NCBI GenBank assembly: GCA_963971305.1
Contig: OZ020308.1
Location: 16,463,092 to 16,527,091, forward strand
DNA from: Arcuatula senhousia
Taxonomy: Eukaryota; Mollusca; Bivalvia; Mytilida; Mytilidae
Direction of reading: 5' to 3'
DNA length: 64,000 nucleotides
Positions 33,917-45,300 of the stretch are shown in pieces. Each line of letters begins with the position of its first letter. Within the stretch, counting starts at the first letter, position 1. A program made the translations under genes and the position numbers. The notes under the pieces were generated by a model. It was not told the origin of the DNA, ran no database searches, and saw only the letters and a program-made list of their open reading frames with translations.

Positions 33917-36715
33917 ATGATCATAGTAAACTGTCAATCGATAAAGAACAAAACTAAAGAATTTGAAAACTTGGTAGAAACAACTAAACCAGACATAGTT
34001 ATTGGAAATGAGTCATGGCTGCATATAGACATTCAGTCACCCGAAATATTTCCTCCAGGTTTCTCAGTTTATAGAAAAGATCGCATGAGTGATGCCCATG
34101 GGGGTGTATTTATTTTAGTCTCTGACAAATACCTCAGCTCAGAACCTGAAGAGCTAAAGACACCAGACACAAGTGAACAACTATGGGTTAAAATACAAAT
34201 CAAAGGGACACCCGATTTATATGTAGGAAGTTTTTATAAACCACCAAGAAATACTGATGATGAATATCTTACAACACTACAAAGTTCCATATCCAAAATA
34301 AGAACAAATCAAAATTCACACCTCTGGCTAGGAGGGGATTTTAATTTAGATGGTGTTGACTGGGCATCATGTTCCATTAAAACTAGAGCACACAACATTC
34401 AACAATGCAAACAGTTAATTGAAATATGCCAAAATAACTATCTTGAACAAATAGTAAGCGGTCCTACTCGCTACACAGAAACATCACAAACCACCTTAGA
34501 TTTATTTTTCACCAACAATAGTTCACTAATAAATAAAACTGAGATTATACCAGGTATTTCTGACCATGAGGTTGTTTACATCGAGTCAAGCTTAAAACCA
34601 AGAAGAGTAAAAAAACCACCAAGAAAGGTCTTTCTCTATAAAAAAGCAAATACAGAGCAAATAACTAAAGATTTAAGTTCGATCAATTTAGAAGGAACAC
34701 AAACAATCGATGATATGTGGAATAACTTTAAAACAGAAGTAAATAAGGCAATTGAAAAATCGATTCCAACAAAAACCATCAGCAACTCAAAGAAAAAACT
34801 GCCATATGTTAATCAAGAGATAAAATCACTAATAAGGAAAAGGGACAAACTATTCAAAAAGATGAAACAAAACCCTAACAGCAACATCACAAAACAGTAT
34901 AAAGACACAAAACATCAAATACAAAAAGAAACTAGAAGAGCATATTGGGCCTACATGGAAAACATCATCTGTTATGACAATGAAATAGAAACACCGCAAA
35001 AGCAGAAAAAATTCTGGAATTATATAAGGAACATTAAGAAAGACAACTCAGGTGTTGCCCCACTTATTATGGTTGATAATACAAAACAAAAAGCAGAAAT
35101 CTTAAACAAACAGTATCACTCAGTATTTACGTTAGAAAATGAAAATGACCCAATACCAACACTAACTGACAATTATCCATCAATGCAAGACATCAACATT
35201 ACATAAAAAGGTATACACAAACTCCTCAACAATCTCGATCCATCTAAAGCATCAGGACCTGATCAAATCTCAGCTCGAATATTAAAACAATTTTCATCTC
35301 AATTTGCACCTTTATTAACCAACATTTTCAATTTATCACTCAGTAGTGGAAAGGTTCCATCTGACTGGAAACAGGCTAACGTCATTCCCATATTTAAAAA
35401 AGGGGAAAAATATTTAGCAAGTAATTACAGGCCTGTTTCGCTAACGTGCATCTGTTGCAAAATCCTAGAGCATTTAGTGGTGAGTAATATACTTAAACAT
35501 CTTGACAACTTTGACATTCTAGTTGATTGCCAACATGGCTTTAGGTCAAAAAGGAGCTGCGAGACTCAATTAATTACACTCAGTCATGAACTACTGGACA
35601 ACCTACACTCAGGCGTTCAAACTGACACGATAATCCTTGACTTCAGCAAGGCGTTTGACAAAGTTCCCCACAAGAGATTACTGTGCAAGCTTGAAAATTA
35701 CGGTATAAGAGGAAACACATGGGAGTGGATTTCTTCTTTCTTGAGTAATAGAATGCAACAAGTAACTCTTGATGGGGAAGTGTCTAGTCCATTACCAGTA
35801 GTTAGTGGGGTACCTCAAGGGTCAGTGTTAGGGCCATTATTATTTTTGATATTCATAAACGACTTACCTTCTGTTGCCAATTCAAAAACACGCTTATTTG
35901 CAGATGATTGCATTCTTTATAGATCCATCAGAAACAGACAAGATTGCATTACACTACAAAATGACCTCAATAACTTAGCTGAATGGGAAAAATCATGGGG
36001 GATGCAGTTTCACCCAGAAAAATGTAACTCGTTAAGTGTAACAAGATCACACTCACCAATTAAACATGACTACATTTTAAAAGGACACAAACTTGAATCA
36101 GTAGAAACTGCTAAGTATCTAGGCGTCACATTATCAAACAACATGAAATGGGACACACATATTAACAATATCTCAAACAAAGCAAGTAAGATCTTAGGCT
36201 TTCTAAAGCGTAACTTACAAATTAAAAACGAAGAAACAAAAAGTCTAGCATACAAATCTATGGTTCGGTCAAACCTTGAATATTGCTCGTCAGTATGGTC
36301 ACCCAACACCAAAACTTTAAAGGACAAGCTAGAAAATGTACAGAGGAGAGCTGCGAGGTATGTAACCAACAGATACCATAACACCAGCAGTGTCTCCTCC
36401 ATGATTGAACATCTAAAGTGGCCAACGTTAGAACAAAGAAGGAACATCAACAGAATCACCATGTTTTATAAAATCACACACAACATCGTCGCAATAAACC
36501 CAACACTTTACCTCATTCCACAACTAAATACCAACACTAGACACTCAAACCCTTCACAGTATCAAATTTACAGTACCCGAACAGACTACTTTAAATACAG
36601 TTTTTTTCCCTACACAATAACACTTTGGAACACACTACCAGCAAATATAGTTACAGCAAACACTCTGGACCAGTTTAAAACCTTGGTCCAAAGTCATTTT
36701 TTTTCCACATATTAA
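33917..36715 (+). pseudogene. LINE ORF2 (endonuclease-reverse transcriptase) with one in-frame stop
   Basis: Starts MIIVNCQSIKNKTKEFENL, an APE-type endonuclease N-terminus, with GNESWLH, GGDFNLDGVDW and SDHEVV catalytic blocks. A TAA at 35204-35206 interrupts the frame, which then continues unbroken (LDPSKASGPDQIS) through the reverse transcriptase blocks FSKAFDKVPH, GVPQGSVLGPLLFLIFINDL and LFADDCILY, to TAA at 36713-36715. 932 codons including the interruption. No RNase H domain is seen. Function: target-primed reverse transcription of LINE RNA. A single nonsense change looks like the only major break. Confidence 0.85.
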
Positions 36716-37008
36716 TTACCAAGCAGTTGTTGTAAATAGTTTTTATGTTAATATAGAAAATAACCAAAAAAATGTTTTGTTTCTTTTTTTACTTTTCTCT
36801 TTGTAATATTAAATATTATATATATATCATGTATATTCCCCCCCCCCCCCAGTTTTTGGGGTTTATTAATATTTTTTAACAAGCTGTCTGTTGCGCCTCT
36901 GCGCCGAAGAGTAGTCATCAGCCATATGATGGTTCTTCGTATATGTAGATGTAGATGTAGATGGGCTGTAATATAAAATTTCAATTAAAACAGGTTAAGA
37001 GCAAAGTT

Positions 37009-37041
37009 AAACGGACGGACTCAGCTCACATGGCCTTTGAA
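37009..37041 (+). mobile_element. 3' end fragment of a family A element
   Basis: ACGGACGGAC followed by AGCTCACATGGCCTTTG, the microsatellite and 3' hairpin arm of family A, without the rest. Confidence 0.5.
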
Positions 37042-38100
37042 CACGAATTTAAAGGAAAGAATTTCAAAAGATGGTGACAATATAAGACTGGAAATGAAGC
37101 ATGAAACATTTTTGGGACAAAAGTAAACACTAATGATTGATAACAGCATAGTAATTACCATTTATTTTGTTATCTAATTTATTTTAAGTAAAAATGAGAG
37201 TTAGTTAACCAATTTATGTTTTTGACCAAACTTATTGTTTTTTTATATCAATAATTTGTTACAGGGATATGGGATATTATTGGAATTTATTTAAAGGGAT
37301 CTATGTGGACTTTGGTAATTGGATACGGGATATTTTTTGTTTAACTTGCTGGGAATAAGGATATTTGATACTCCCTCTATAGCTAAAGCTGTGGCAGCAA
37401 TACGCTTTCGTACATTACTGTTTAACATAACAAAAATATAGGGAATCTTCAAGGTCAACATAACAATCTCTTATATTTATGAGCAATAGAGTTCTACCTA
37501 ATATTCATGTAAATAACATAGTTAGATAAATCATGGAGTAGCCTTGAACAAGGTAAGTGAAATAGTGACATTATTTGTATTAATACACATTTCTCACATG
37601 TTTCTTATAGTACTGCATTACTACTTCTAGACGCACATCATAAAAACAACAATGAATAACGGATAATTTTTAAATGGATAGGGTATACAGGGATGCCATC
37701 AGCACTTCAAAACATCCCCTCCCATTCATTTAGTTTAAAAATAGAAAATGTGTACCCATTCATGTATATATATTTGATTCTAAATTAATACCTTAATACC
37801 CATACATTAGTCTTGAGAATAATTTATGTTTAAAAAATTTCTGGACATACTTTATCATTAGAGCAAATAAAGCAATAAGAAGTCGATTTGCACATGTTGC
37901 AAGCACGTTGCAAGCGTTCTAGATCTTTGACTGGTGGAGTATTAATCCGTCCAAGAGGCCACAACACGTTTGTGTTGAAGAAGCATCAGTTAAAACATGT
38001 TATTCTAAGTGAATTTTTAAAATCCTTAAAAAACTTTAAAGTCATGTATTAGGTATTGGTAAATCTTGGTTTTGTATTTTAAAACCTGTTTGACATTTTC
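37042..38100. other. Upstream region of the CYP4 gene, no gene seen
   Basis: AT-rich unique DNA; promoter elements not identifiable by eye. Confidence 0.4.
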
Positions 38101-38161
38101 GGACTTTTGAATGTGCTCTTTGAGTTCTATTTTATATGGGCTTTCAACTTTTTTTGGCTAA

Positions 38162-38200
38162 TGCGTTCCTGGTGAGTCTTTTATAGAAGAAATGCGCACC
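38162..38200 (+). ncRNA. Decayed hammerhead/retrozyme relic just upstream of CYP4 exon 1
   Basis: GCGTTCCTGGTGAGTCTTTT, then ATAGAAGAAATGCGCACC, aligns with the 6169 motif, but the core is CTGGTGA and stem II no longer pairs. Inactive relic, about 50 bases before the P450 start. Confidence 0.5.
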
Positions 38201-38245
38201 AAACACTGTTTACATCATGCATATTCTTATTTTTTAGTATTGCAA

Positions 38246-38419
38246 ATGATGACACTTTCTGGTAACATAATCACCGCAGTCCTTGTTATATTGCTCACAT
38301 ACCTGGCTTGGAGGATTGCCAAGTTCTTAATAAAGTACCGAAAATGGAGAAAAGCAACATCAGCATCTGTCGTGGAACCCCTTGGTCCCGTACATCCTAT
38401 TTGGGGAACATTGCATCTG
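38246..38419 (+). CDS. CYP4: CYP4 exon 1 (membrane anchor, hinge)
   Basis: Two adjacent ATGs (38246, 38249) follow an acceptor-like TTTTTTAG at 38230-38237, so a 5' UTR intron is possible. Encodes the anchor and [14 protein letters not shown]. The end is set by the GC donor CTG|GCAAGT, which joins exon 2 in phase 0. Confidence 0.88.
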
Positions 38420-41400
38420 GCAAGTATTCGTCATATGGCTGATTGAAGGGGAGTGATTTAGCGTATGCCTCTGTCACTTAGATAGAAGATAATGAGATGT
38501 GGAATTAGTGTACGCGACACAACCTACAATATAAACGACAATTTAAAAATCCACAACGGATAAAAACATCACCTGTTCTCAAAGGGGCCGATTGATTGGT
38601 GTGATATAGCGTATGCCTCGGTCACTTAAACATTTTACATTATTTGTTCATGAAGGACTGTTTATTCTTCTTTCTTGATAAGTCCTTGTCCCACAGAAAG
38701 TGGTTTTTTAGCTCACCTGGAGCGAAGGTCCATGTGAGCTATTGCCATCACTTGGCGTCCGTCGTCGTCCGTCGTCCGTCGTCGTTAACATTTTTCAAAC
38801 GTTAACTCCTCTAACACCATAAGTCCAATGGCTTTTAAATTTGGCACAGTTGTTAATTAGCATAGGTAGTACAAAACTAGCGTGGGAATTTTTGATTCGT
38901 TGAAAAACATGGCCGCCATGGCTAAAAATAGAACATAGGGGTAAATTGCAGTTTTTTGCAAATAACTCAAAAACGGTAACAGATATCAAAATTCTGGCAT
39001 GGGATAAAAGTGATCAGCATCTCGGGATCTACCTGCCCAGAAATTTTCAAGAAGATCCAACAACCGATGTAGGAGTTATTGCCCTTTTTCTGGATTTTTT
39101 CAAAATTTTGCACTTATTTAGCCCTATATCTTGAAAACTATACAAGATATTTTAAAAATTCAAATTGCATATGATTAAACACATCAAGATCTACATTTCA
39201 TGTAATTAGGTCAAAGCTGTAGAACCATTTCTTTTAGGAGTTATGGCCCTTAAAGCGTCAAATTTTACCATTTTTCATTACTTTTACCCTGAATTTCAAA
39301 GATTAACTTGTCTGACACCATACATCCAACTTCAACCAAACTTGGCACAGTTGTTAAATAGCATTAATGCTACAATTCTATTGTTCGGATTTTCGATTCG
39401 TCAAAAAATAGGGCCTCCATGGCTTAAAATAGAACATTGGAGTCAAATTACAGTTTTTTGCAAATAACTCAAAAACGGTAACAGATATCAAAATTCTGAT
39501 CGGAGACAAAAGTGATTAGCATCTCAAGATCTACCTGCTCTGAAATTTTCAAGAAGATCCAACAAACGACAGGAGTTATTGCCCTTTTTCTGGATTTTTT
39601 TTCATAATTTTTCTCTTATTGAGCCCTATATCTTGAAAACTATACAAGATATTTCAAAAATTCAAATTGCATATGGTTAAGCACAATAATATCTACAAAT
39701 TTATGTATCTGTGTAGTTCAGGTGAGCGATTCAGGCTCTTGGGAGCCTCTTGTTTTTACTGAGGCGATTTTAAAAGCGCTTCCATATTCTGATATATATA
39801 GCATCTTCCTTAACTTGTCTTTGTAAGACGTCCGTTGCGGGGTCCGTTGGTCGCATTGGATGCTTCTGGCTGATTTTAAACTTGCTTATTGTTTATTTAT
39901 CCTGTGGCGGGTAAACTAATCCCACATTTTGAAACTACCTGTTCAAACATAACCATGTTTTCGATTTATATTTGCTCCAGTTTGATGACATCCCGGGATT
40001 CTTCAAAGTAATGAGCAAAGTGATGGAAGAACGAAAGCCTAAGATTTACTGTCTTTGGAACATGTTCCTTTATCCCAGCTTTGGGGTTTGTCATCCGGAC
40101 ACTGCACAGATTGTATACAAATCATCAGAACCGAAGGCAGATGGAGTAGGGGGAGCTTATAGATATCTGAAAGATTGGATAGGTATATATGGGGAAAATG
40201 TGGTAAAAGCTCGCAACGAAAAGTTGAGAAATATGCACATGGAACACATATGACACCTTTAGAACCAAAAGTAAGGATACGGCGGGTCTCAAAATCGCTT
40301 ATGTCCCAAGATATAGTTTGGCATTCCAAACCACTATGCCAAATAGAATCATTCTTTTCATTGCAATCTTATGGTAAGTTAGCAAATACAAAAAAAAACT
40401 TTAAGTAATTACCTGAGGAAAACACAGGATTCAAGCCTCTTTGGAGCAAAACAGATTTCATAATCATGAAATAAATTCTGCATTTTTTTACAAATAGTTG
40501 CTTATATTCCGAAGAACTTATTCTTAAACCAATTTTGCTTATTGATCTTTGCATTACTTATTATGGTATCTATCTTTTTTCATCATTTATATAGGAGATG
40601 GTTTGTTAAATTCCGAAGGAAAGAAGTGGGAAAGAAATAGAAAACTGCTTACTCCTGGATTTCATTTTGAAATACTGAAACCGTACATCAAAGTGTACAA
40701 CACAACAAGCGACATATTACTGGTAAATATACTGTTCAGTTCTTTGCGTCCAAATCTAAGGAAATATCGTATAAAATTATCATATCTGTTGTTGCTGTCT
40801 GTAGAACCGAGATAATCACCTGGCTATTCCGTACATTGTCTTACGACGATTTCCGAATTTGTTTTACCACCGGACCCAAAGTTCGGAATGTAAGAGGCAT
40901 GGGTGCGCTTTATGCCTTTACCAAAGCAGGGCCGTATTACGATCTTCAATTTGTCCGGTGTGTCTTTGCCTAGTTTTGTTCGGCAGTTTTTTTTTGTGTT
41001 TTGTTTTGTTTTTTGTCTCGTCTGGGACAAATGTTTCAAAAGCTTAAAGACCAGGCAAGATTAAGATATTGTGATTCTTCTGGCGACGGCGGCGGAATTC
41101 ACCATAAAATTATATACATGTATAGAAAATTATGAGATGTGGAATAAATAAGTCTCTTTTATGTAAACAAGATATGATAAACCATTAATATTTGGTATGC
41201 AGTTGCATCAGAACAGTACAGGCCAATTTCCAGAGAATTTTCAGGTCTTTTGCTACTGCAGAGGTGGTCTTTTGACTGAGATTTTATACTAATTCGGTCA
41301 GTATTAACGCCTTTTTCATTCATATTTTAAGCTTGATGCTGTTATATGGTACACCATTGATATTGTTATGAATAGAAAATAATGAGATGTGGAATAAGTG

Positions 41401-42291
41401 TACGAGACACAGCCCACAATCAAGCGGCAATTCAGAAAAACCACAATGGACAACCGCCAGCAGCCTTCAACGAGGCCAGTAGGCGCTGCTCGTGGTTATG
41501 TAATTGGCCCATGGTCTAAATATAATGCATATAATTCAAATCCAGTCCTGAAATAGTCATAGATAGACCCCCTTCTTAAACAAGGAACAAAAAACATAAA
41601 AAAAGACAAGTACAAACGAAAGCTTTGTCAAGGATTCATGGCTAAGGACAGGCACATATAATAAGTGGCGGGTTTAAACTTGCATTGGCATCAATAATAG
41701 TGGAGCGGGTAAACTTGATTTTTCACCAAAATATTTCACATCGTGATAAAAGCATGAAATTTTGTACAAACATTCTTCAATATATAGTGGTTCAGAATTC
41801 ATAGTTGGCCATCTTGATTTCCGCCATTTTCAAGATGGCCGCCGCGAAATTAAAATCGCGCCCATTTCTCTATAATCTTTTTAACAAAAATACTTTTTGT
41901 TTTTTAAATTTCTTGTTGTCATTGGACAATAAACACCTATATTAGGAAATAAATGATAAATGAAAGGTTAATTAATTTATTTGTTATTGCACACGCGCAA
42001 TAAACTGTCAAAAGTATAAATATCCCAGTTTTCAAGCTGTAAGCTGCCTTTAAACTTGATTTTTCACCAAAATATTTCACATCGTCACATCGTGATAAAA
42101 GAATGAATTTTTGTACAAATATTCCTCAATATAGATATAATGTTTAAGAATTCAATAGTTGGCATCTTGATTTTGGCCATTTTCAAGATGGCCATCGTTT
42201 GATTAGAATATCGCCATTTCTGAATAATCTTGTATGCATATTTATGTCTCCCAAACGAAAGTTTGGAGACATATTGTTTTTACTCTGTTTC

Positions 42292-42330
<39 letters not shown>

Positions 42331-45300
42331 TTTTTCTTCTTTCTCCCGCCATGAACGTGTCCGTACCGTTTCTTCAAAACGCCTCGAAGGATTTTAACGA
42401 AACATTGTAGGAAGGTAGATGGGTTACTAGAGTTGTTGAGGGACTTTAAAAAAATTTCAAAATGGCTGCCGTTTCCGTGTAATTGGCGAAAGTTCATAAT
42501 ATAGGACATTGCAATATCTCGGTAACCTAGGTGCGTAGGAGGCTGAAATTTTGTAGGTGAATAGAGCAAAAGAAGCTCTTCAATAATACGAAAAAAAATT
42601 TTGAAGCGATATTTACGGTTTTCGAGTTATTTGCAAAAATGTGATTTTTCGGACCCAAAAATGCGAAAATCATCAAAATGCTTCGATATTGACATAATTT
42701 TGTATCTAGGGGTTTTGAAAGATGGCGAATCATAATATGAGGTCAATAATGGGTTCGTTTGGGAGACATTTTTGTGTTGGGCATCCCCAACACAGTCAGC
42801 ACTTGTTACAATTTGCTTTTTACTTTCGTTTTTTTATTGGACATGAAAATGATAAATGTAAGGTTTATTAAAATATCGTTTTGTTAGTGCACGAGTAATA
42901 TACTGTCAAGAGCATGAATATCCCTGTTTTTCCAAGCTGTAAGTTGCCTTAAACTTGATTTTTACCAAAAAATATACGAATGTCAAAGTTCGAAAGGGCA
43001 GAATCAAAACCACTAAACACAAACAAGGACAGGACGTGTAAGCATGAAATTTTGTACAAACATTTCTCAATATATTCAGAATTAATAGTTGACCAGCTTG
43101 ATTTCGGCCATTTTCAATATGACTGCCGAGAAATTAAAATGGCGCCATTTCTGTTTAATCTTTTGTGCAAAACTACTCTTTCTGTTTAAATTTCTTGTTT
43201 TAATTGGACATTTGACACCTATATTAGGATACAAATGATTTATGTAAGGTTTATCAATGTATTTGTTAGTGTGCATGCGCAATAAACTGTCAAAAGTATA
43301 AACATCCCTTTTCCAAGCAGTGTAATGCCTTGAAAACTAAAATATGTGGGATTTTTTTTTCTGACACAAAAAAATCTCCTATGACATCCCAAATAAGGCC
43401 ACCTTGTCATAATGCTACAATCAGAGACAATATAATGATGTACAATGCTAATTTCAATGTAGACCAAATAAAGATTGATGTCCTTTTAACATTATGTTAT
43501 TATGGTGGTAGTGACTGACTACTTTGGCCCCTGCTCACAAAAAACTATTAAAACTCGTTGTACAAAAACAGTTTTTAATTTTAAACTCTTTAAGAAACGG
43601 GGTATTTTGTCAGTAAATACAATGATTTACACAAATGTCAAAAGTTGTGTTGTGTTCTCGAGGTCCAGAATACATGCCAGGCAAAACACACAAAAAATAC
43701 GAAAGTGAACTCAGAAAAAGATAAACCCGTTTTCCCACTGAAGTTTAGCGTTACTATGATAAAACAAACTCGATATGTTAATTGACAAATGTATATTATG
43801 TTCATGAAATTGTATTCAAACCAACATATTGGTTTAAGAACTAATGATTGTTCTGGTTTGGCTCGGCAAATGGGAAGCTGAGAATTTTGTATCTGTATTA
43901 TTGAAAATGCTTCTTTAACAAAACCTACAGCACTTGTGCAGCTTCTATATAAGCGAGGCATTCATTAAAGTTTTGTACTTTAAGAAAAAAACCTAAAATG
44001 AAGTTGTTTACCCTACACAACCCTTTTTTTCAATGTTCTAGTTACTCTGAGTAAAATGTATGACTTGTAATGTACTAGATACCCTGAGTTAATGAAGATA
44101 TTAAAGTATTGAGCTTATAGGTGACATGTTTCTAATAATACCATATATCAGTCCTACATTAAACCTCACAAAAAGGTCCGTCTTTAGACTTATTGTAACT
44201 AGAATCACTTTTATGTCAGTAATGTCAAAATTCCTTTTACAATATTTTTTTCATTTTTCACACTAATAAAACAGATGAAATTAATATTTATACCTTGGCT
44301 TATGATTTAATATCAATACCATGCGCATGATTAAAACTTGAAGGGGTTGCACTTAGTCGTGCTTGGGATACCCCACTGGACCATTCAGAAAACAGAAAGT
44401 GGACGCCAGACTGACCAAACTGAAAAGAGGAGGAACGTTGCAACTCATCATACCAAAGCTCTCACAACATTAGGAATCAATGCCTTCAGTAGATAGTCCC
44501 GTGCGGGGCCCGGGAGGCAAATAGGCCCACAGCAGCGCTAAGCTTGTCGGTAAAAGTCCACTAAAGAGCGCTCAGAAACCTGACATCGGGGTCAGGCCGC
44601 TTTGCCAACAAAGCCACTGGGATGTGTGCCCCAGGTGGTTGAATGGGGCAGCCCTGACATCGAGAGATGCGGGGTCGTCAGGCGATAATGCGGAAAACCT
44701 GACCGCAAACCATAGTGTTGCACCGTGTTGGGAAAAATGTCACGTTCCTCGCACGTTAAAGAACCCTGCTGCAGGTCTCGGTAAGAGTATGACCCGTAGG
44801 ATCCCCATGCAGGAGGCAAAATTTCCCGTCCCTACCCATCACTCCTTTTTCCAGTGGCAGTCAAAACTCTCCTACCCGATTGGCCTTGTGTCCCTATTTC
44901 CTCCACTTCATCATCATTTCATGTTCATTGTATCACCACTTTCATGTTCATCTCCCGGATATAGCCGAAATCGCGCTGCTTGGGAGAAAAGCAATAACTA
45001 ACTAACTAACTAACTTCAGTAGATACCACTAAATCTTACGAAGAATTGTCATTTTCCCCCTTAAAAAGTCTAATCCGGCTTGGAAAACAGGAAGCAGATA
45101 TGATACTGGCCCGAAAAGGTGTGGAACGATACAACTCATCATGCTAAAGCTGTTGACAATATATAACGTCAATCCCTTCAGAAAAAGCCGCAAAATATGT
45201 TTGAAAGTGTGTAATGGGCAGCCAGACGGACAGACAGACAAACAAGGTGATTGCATTATAGCCATCTCTCTTACGAGTGGGAATATAATTGCTTAACATT

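Larger units (their letters stand above)
33373..36965 (+). mobile_element. Nearly full-length CR1/jockey-superfamily LINE
   Basis: ORF1 remnant with a PHD-type finger (33373-33903), ORF2 with endonuclease and reverse transcriptase (33917-36715), and a 3' end of repeated TGTAGA (36940-36963). The most intact retrotransposon in the window and probably the youngest of the three LINE copies. It is 5' truncated near 33370, where an in-frame TAG precedes ORF1. Confidence 0.85.

Noticed and set aside
36070..36462. A minus-strand 130-residue open frame
   Set aside because: Shadow of the LINE reverse transcriptase on the plus strand.
42183..42569. An open frame with a poly-Asn run
   Set aside because: Produced by the ATT microsatellite of family F.
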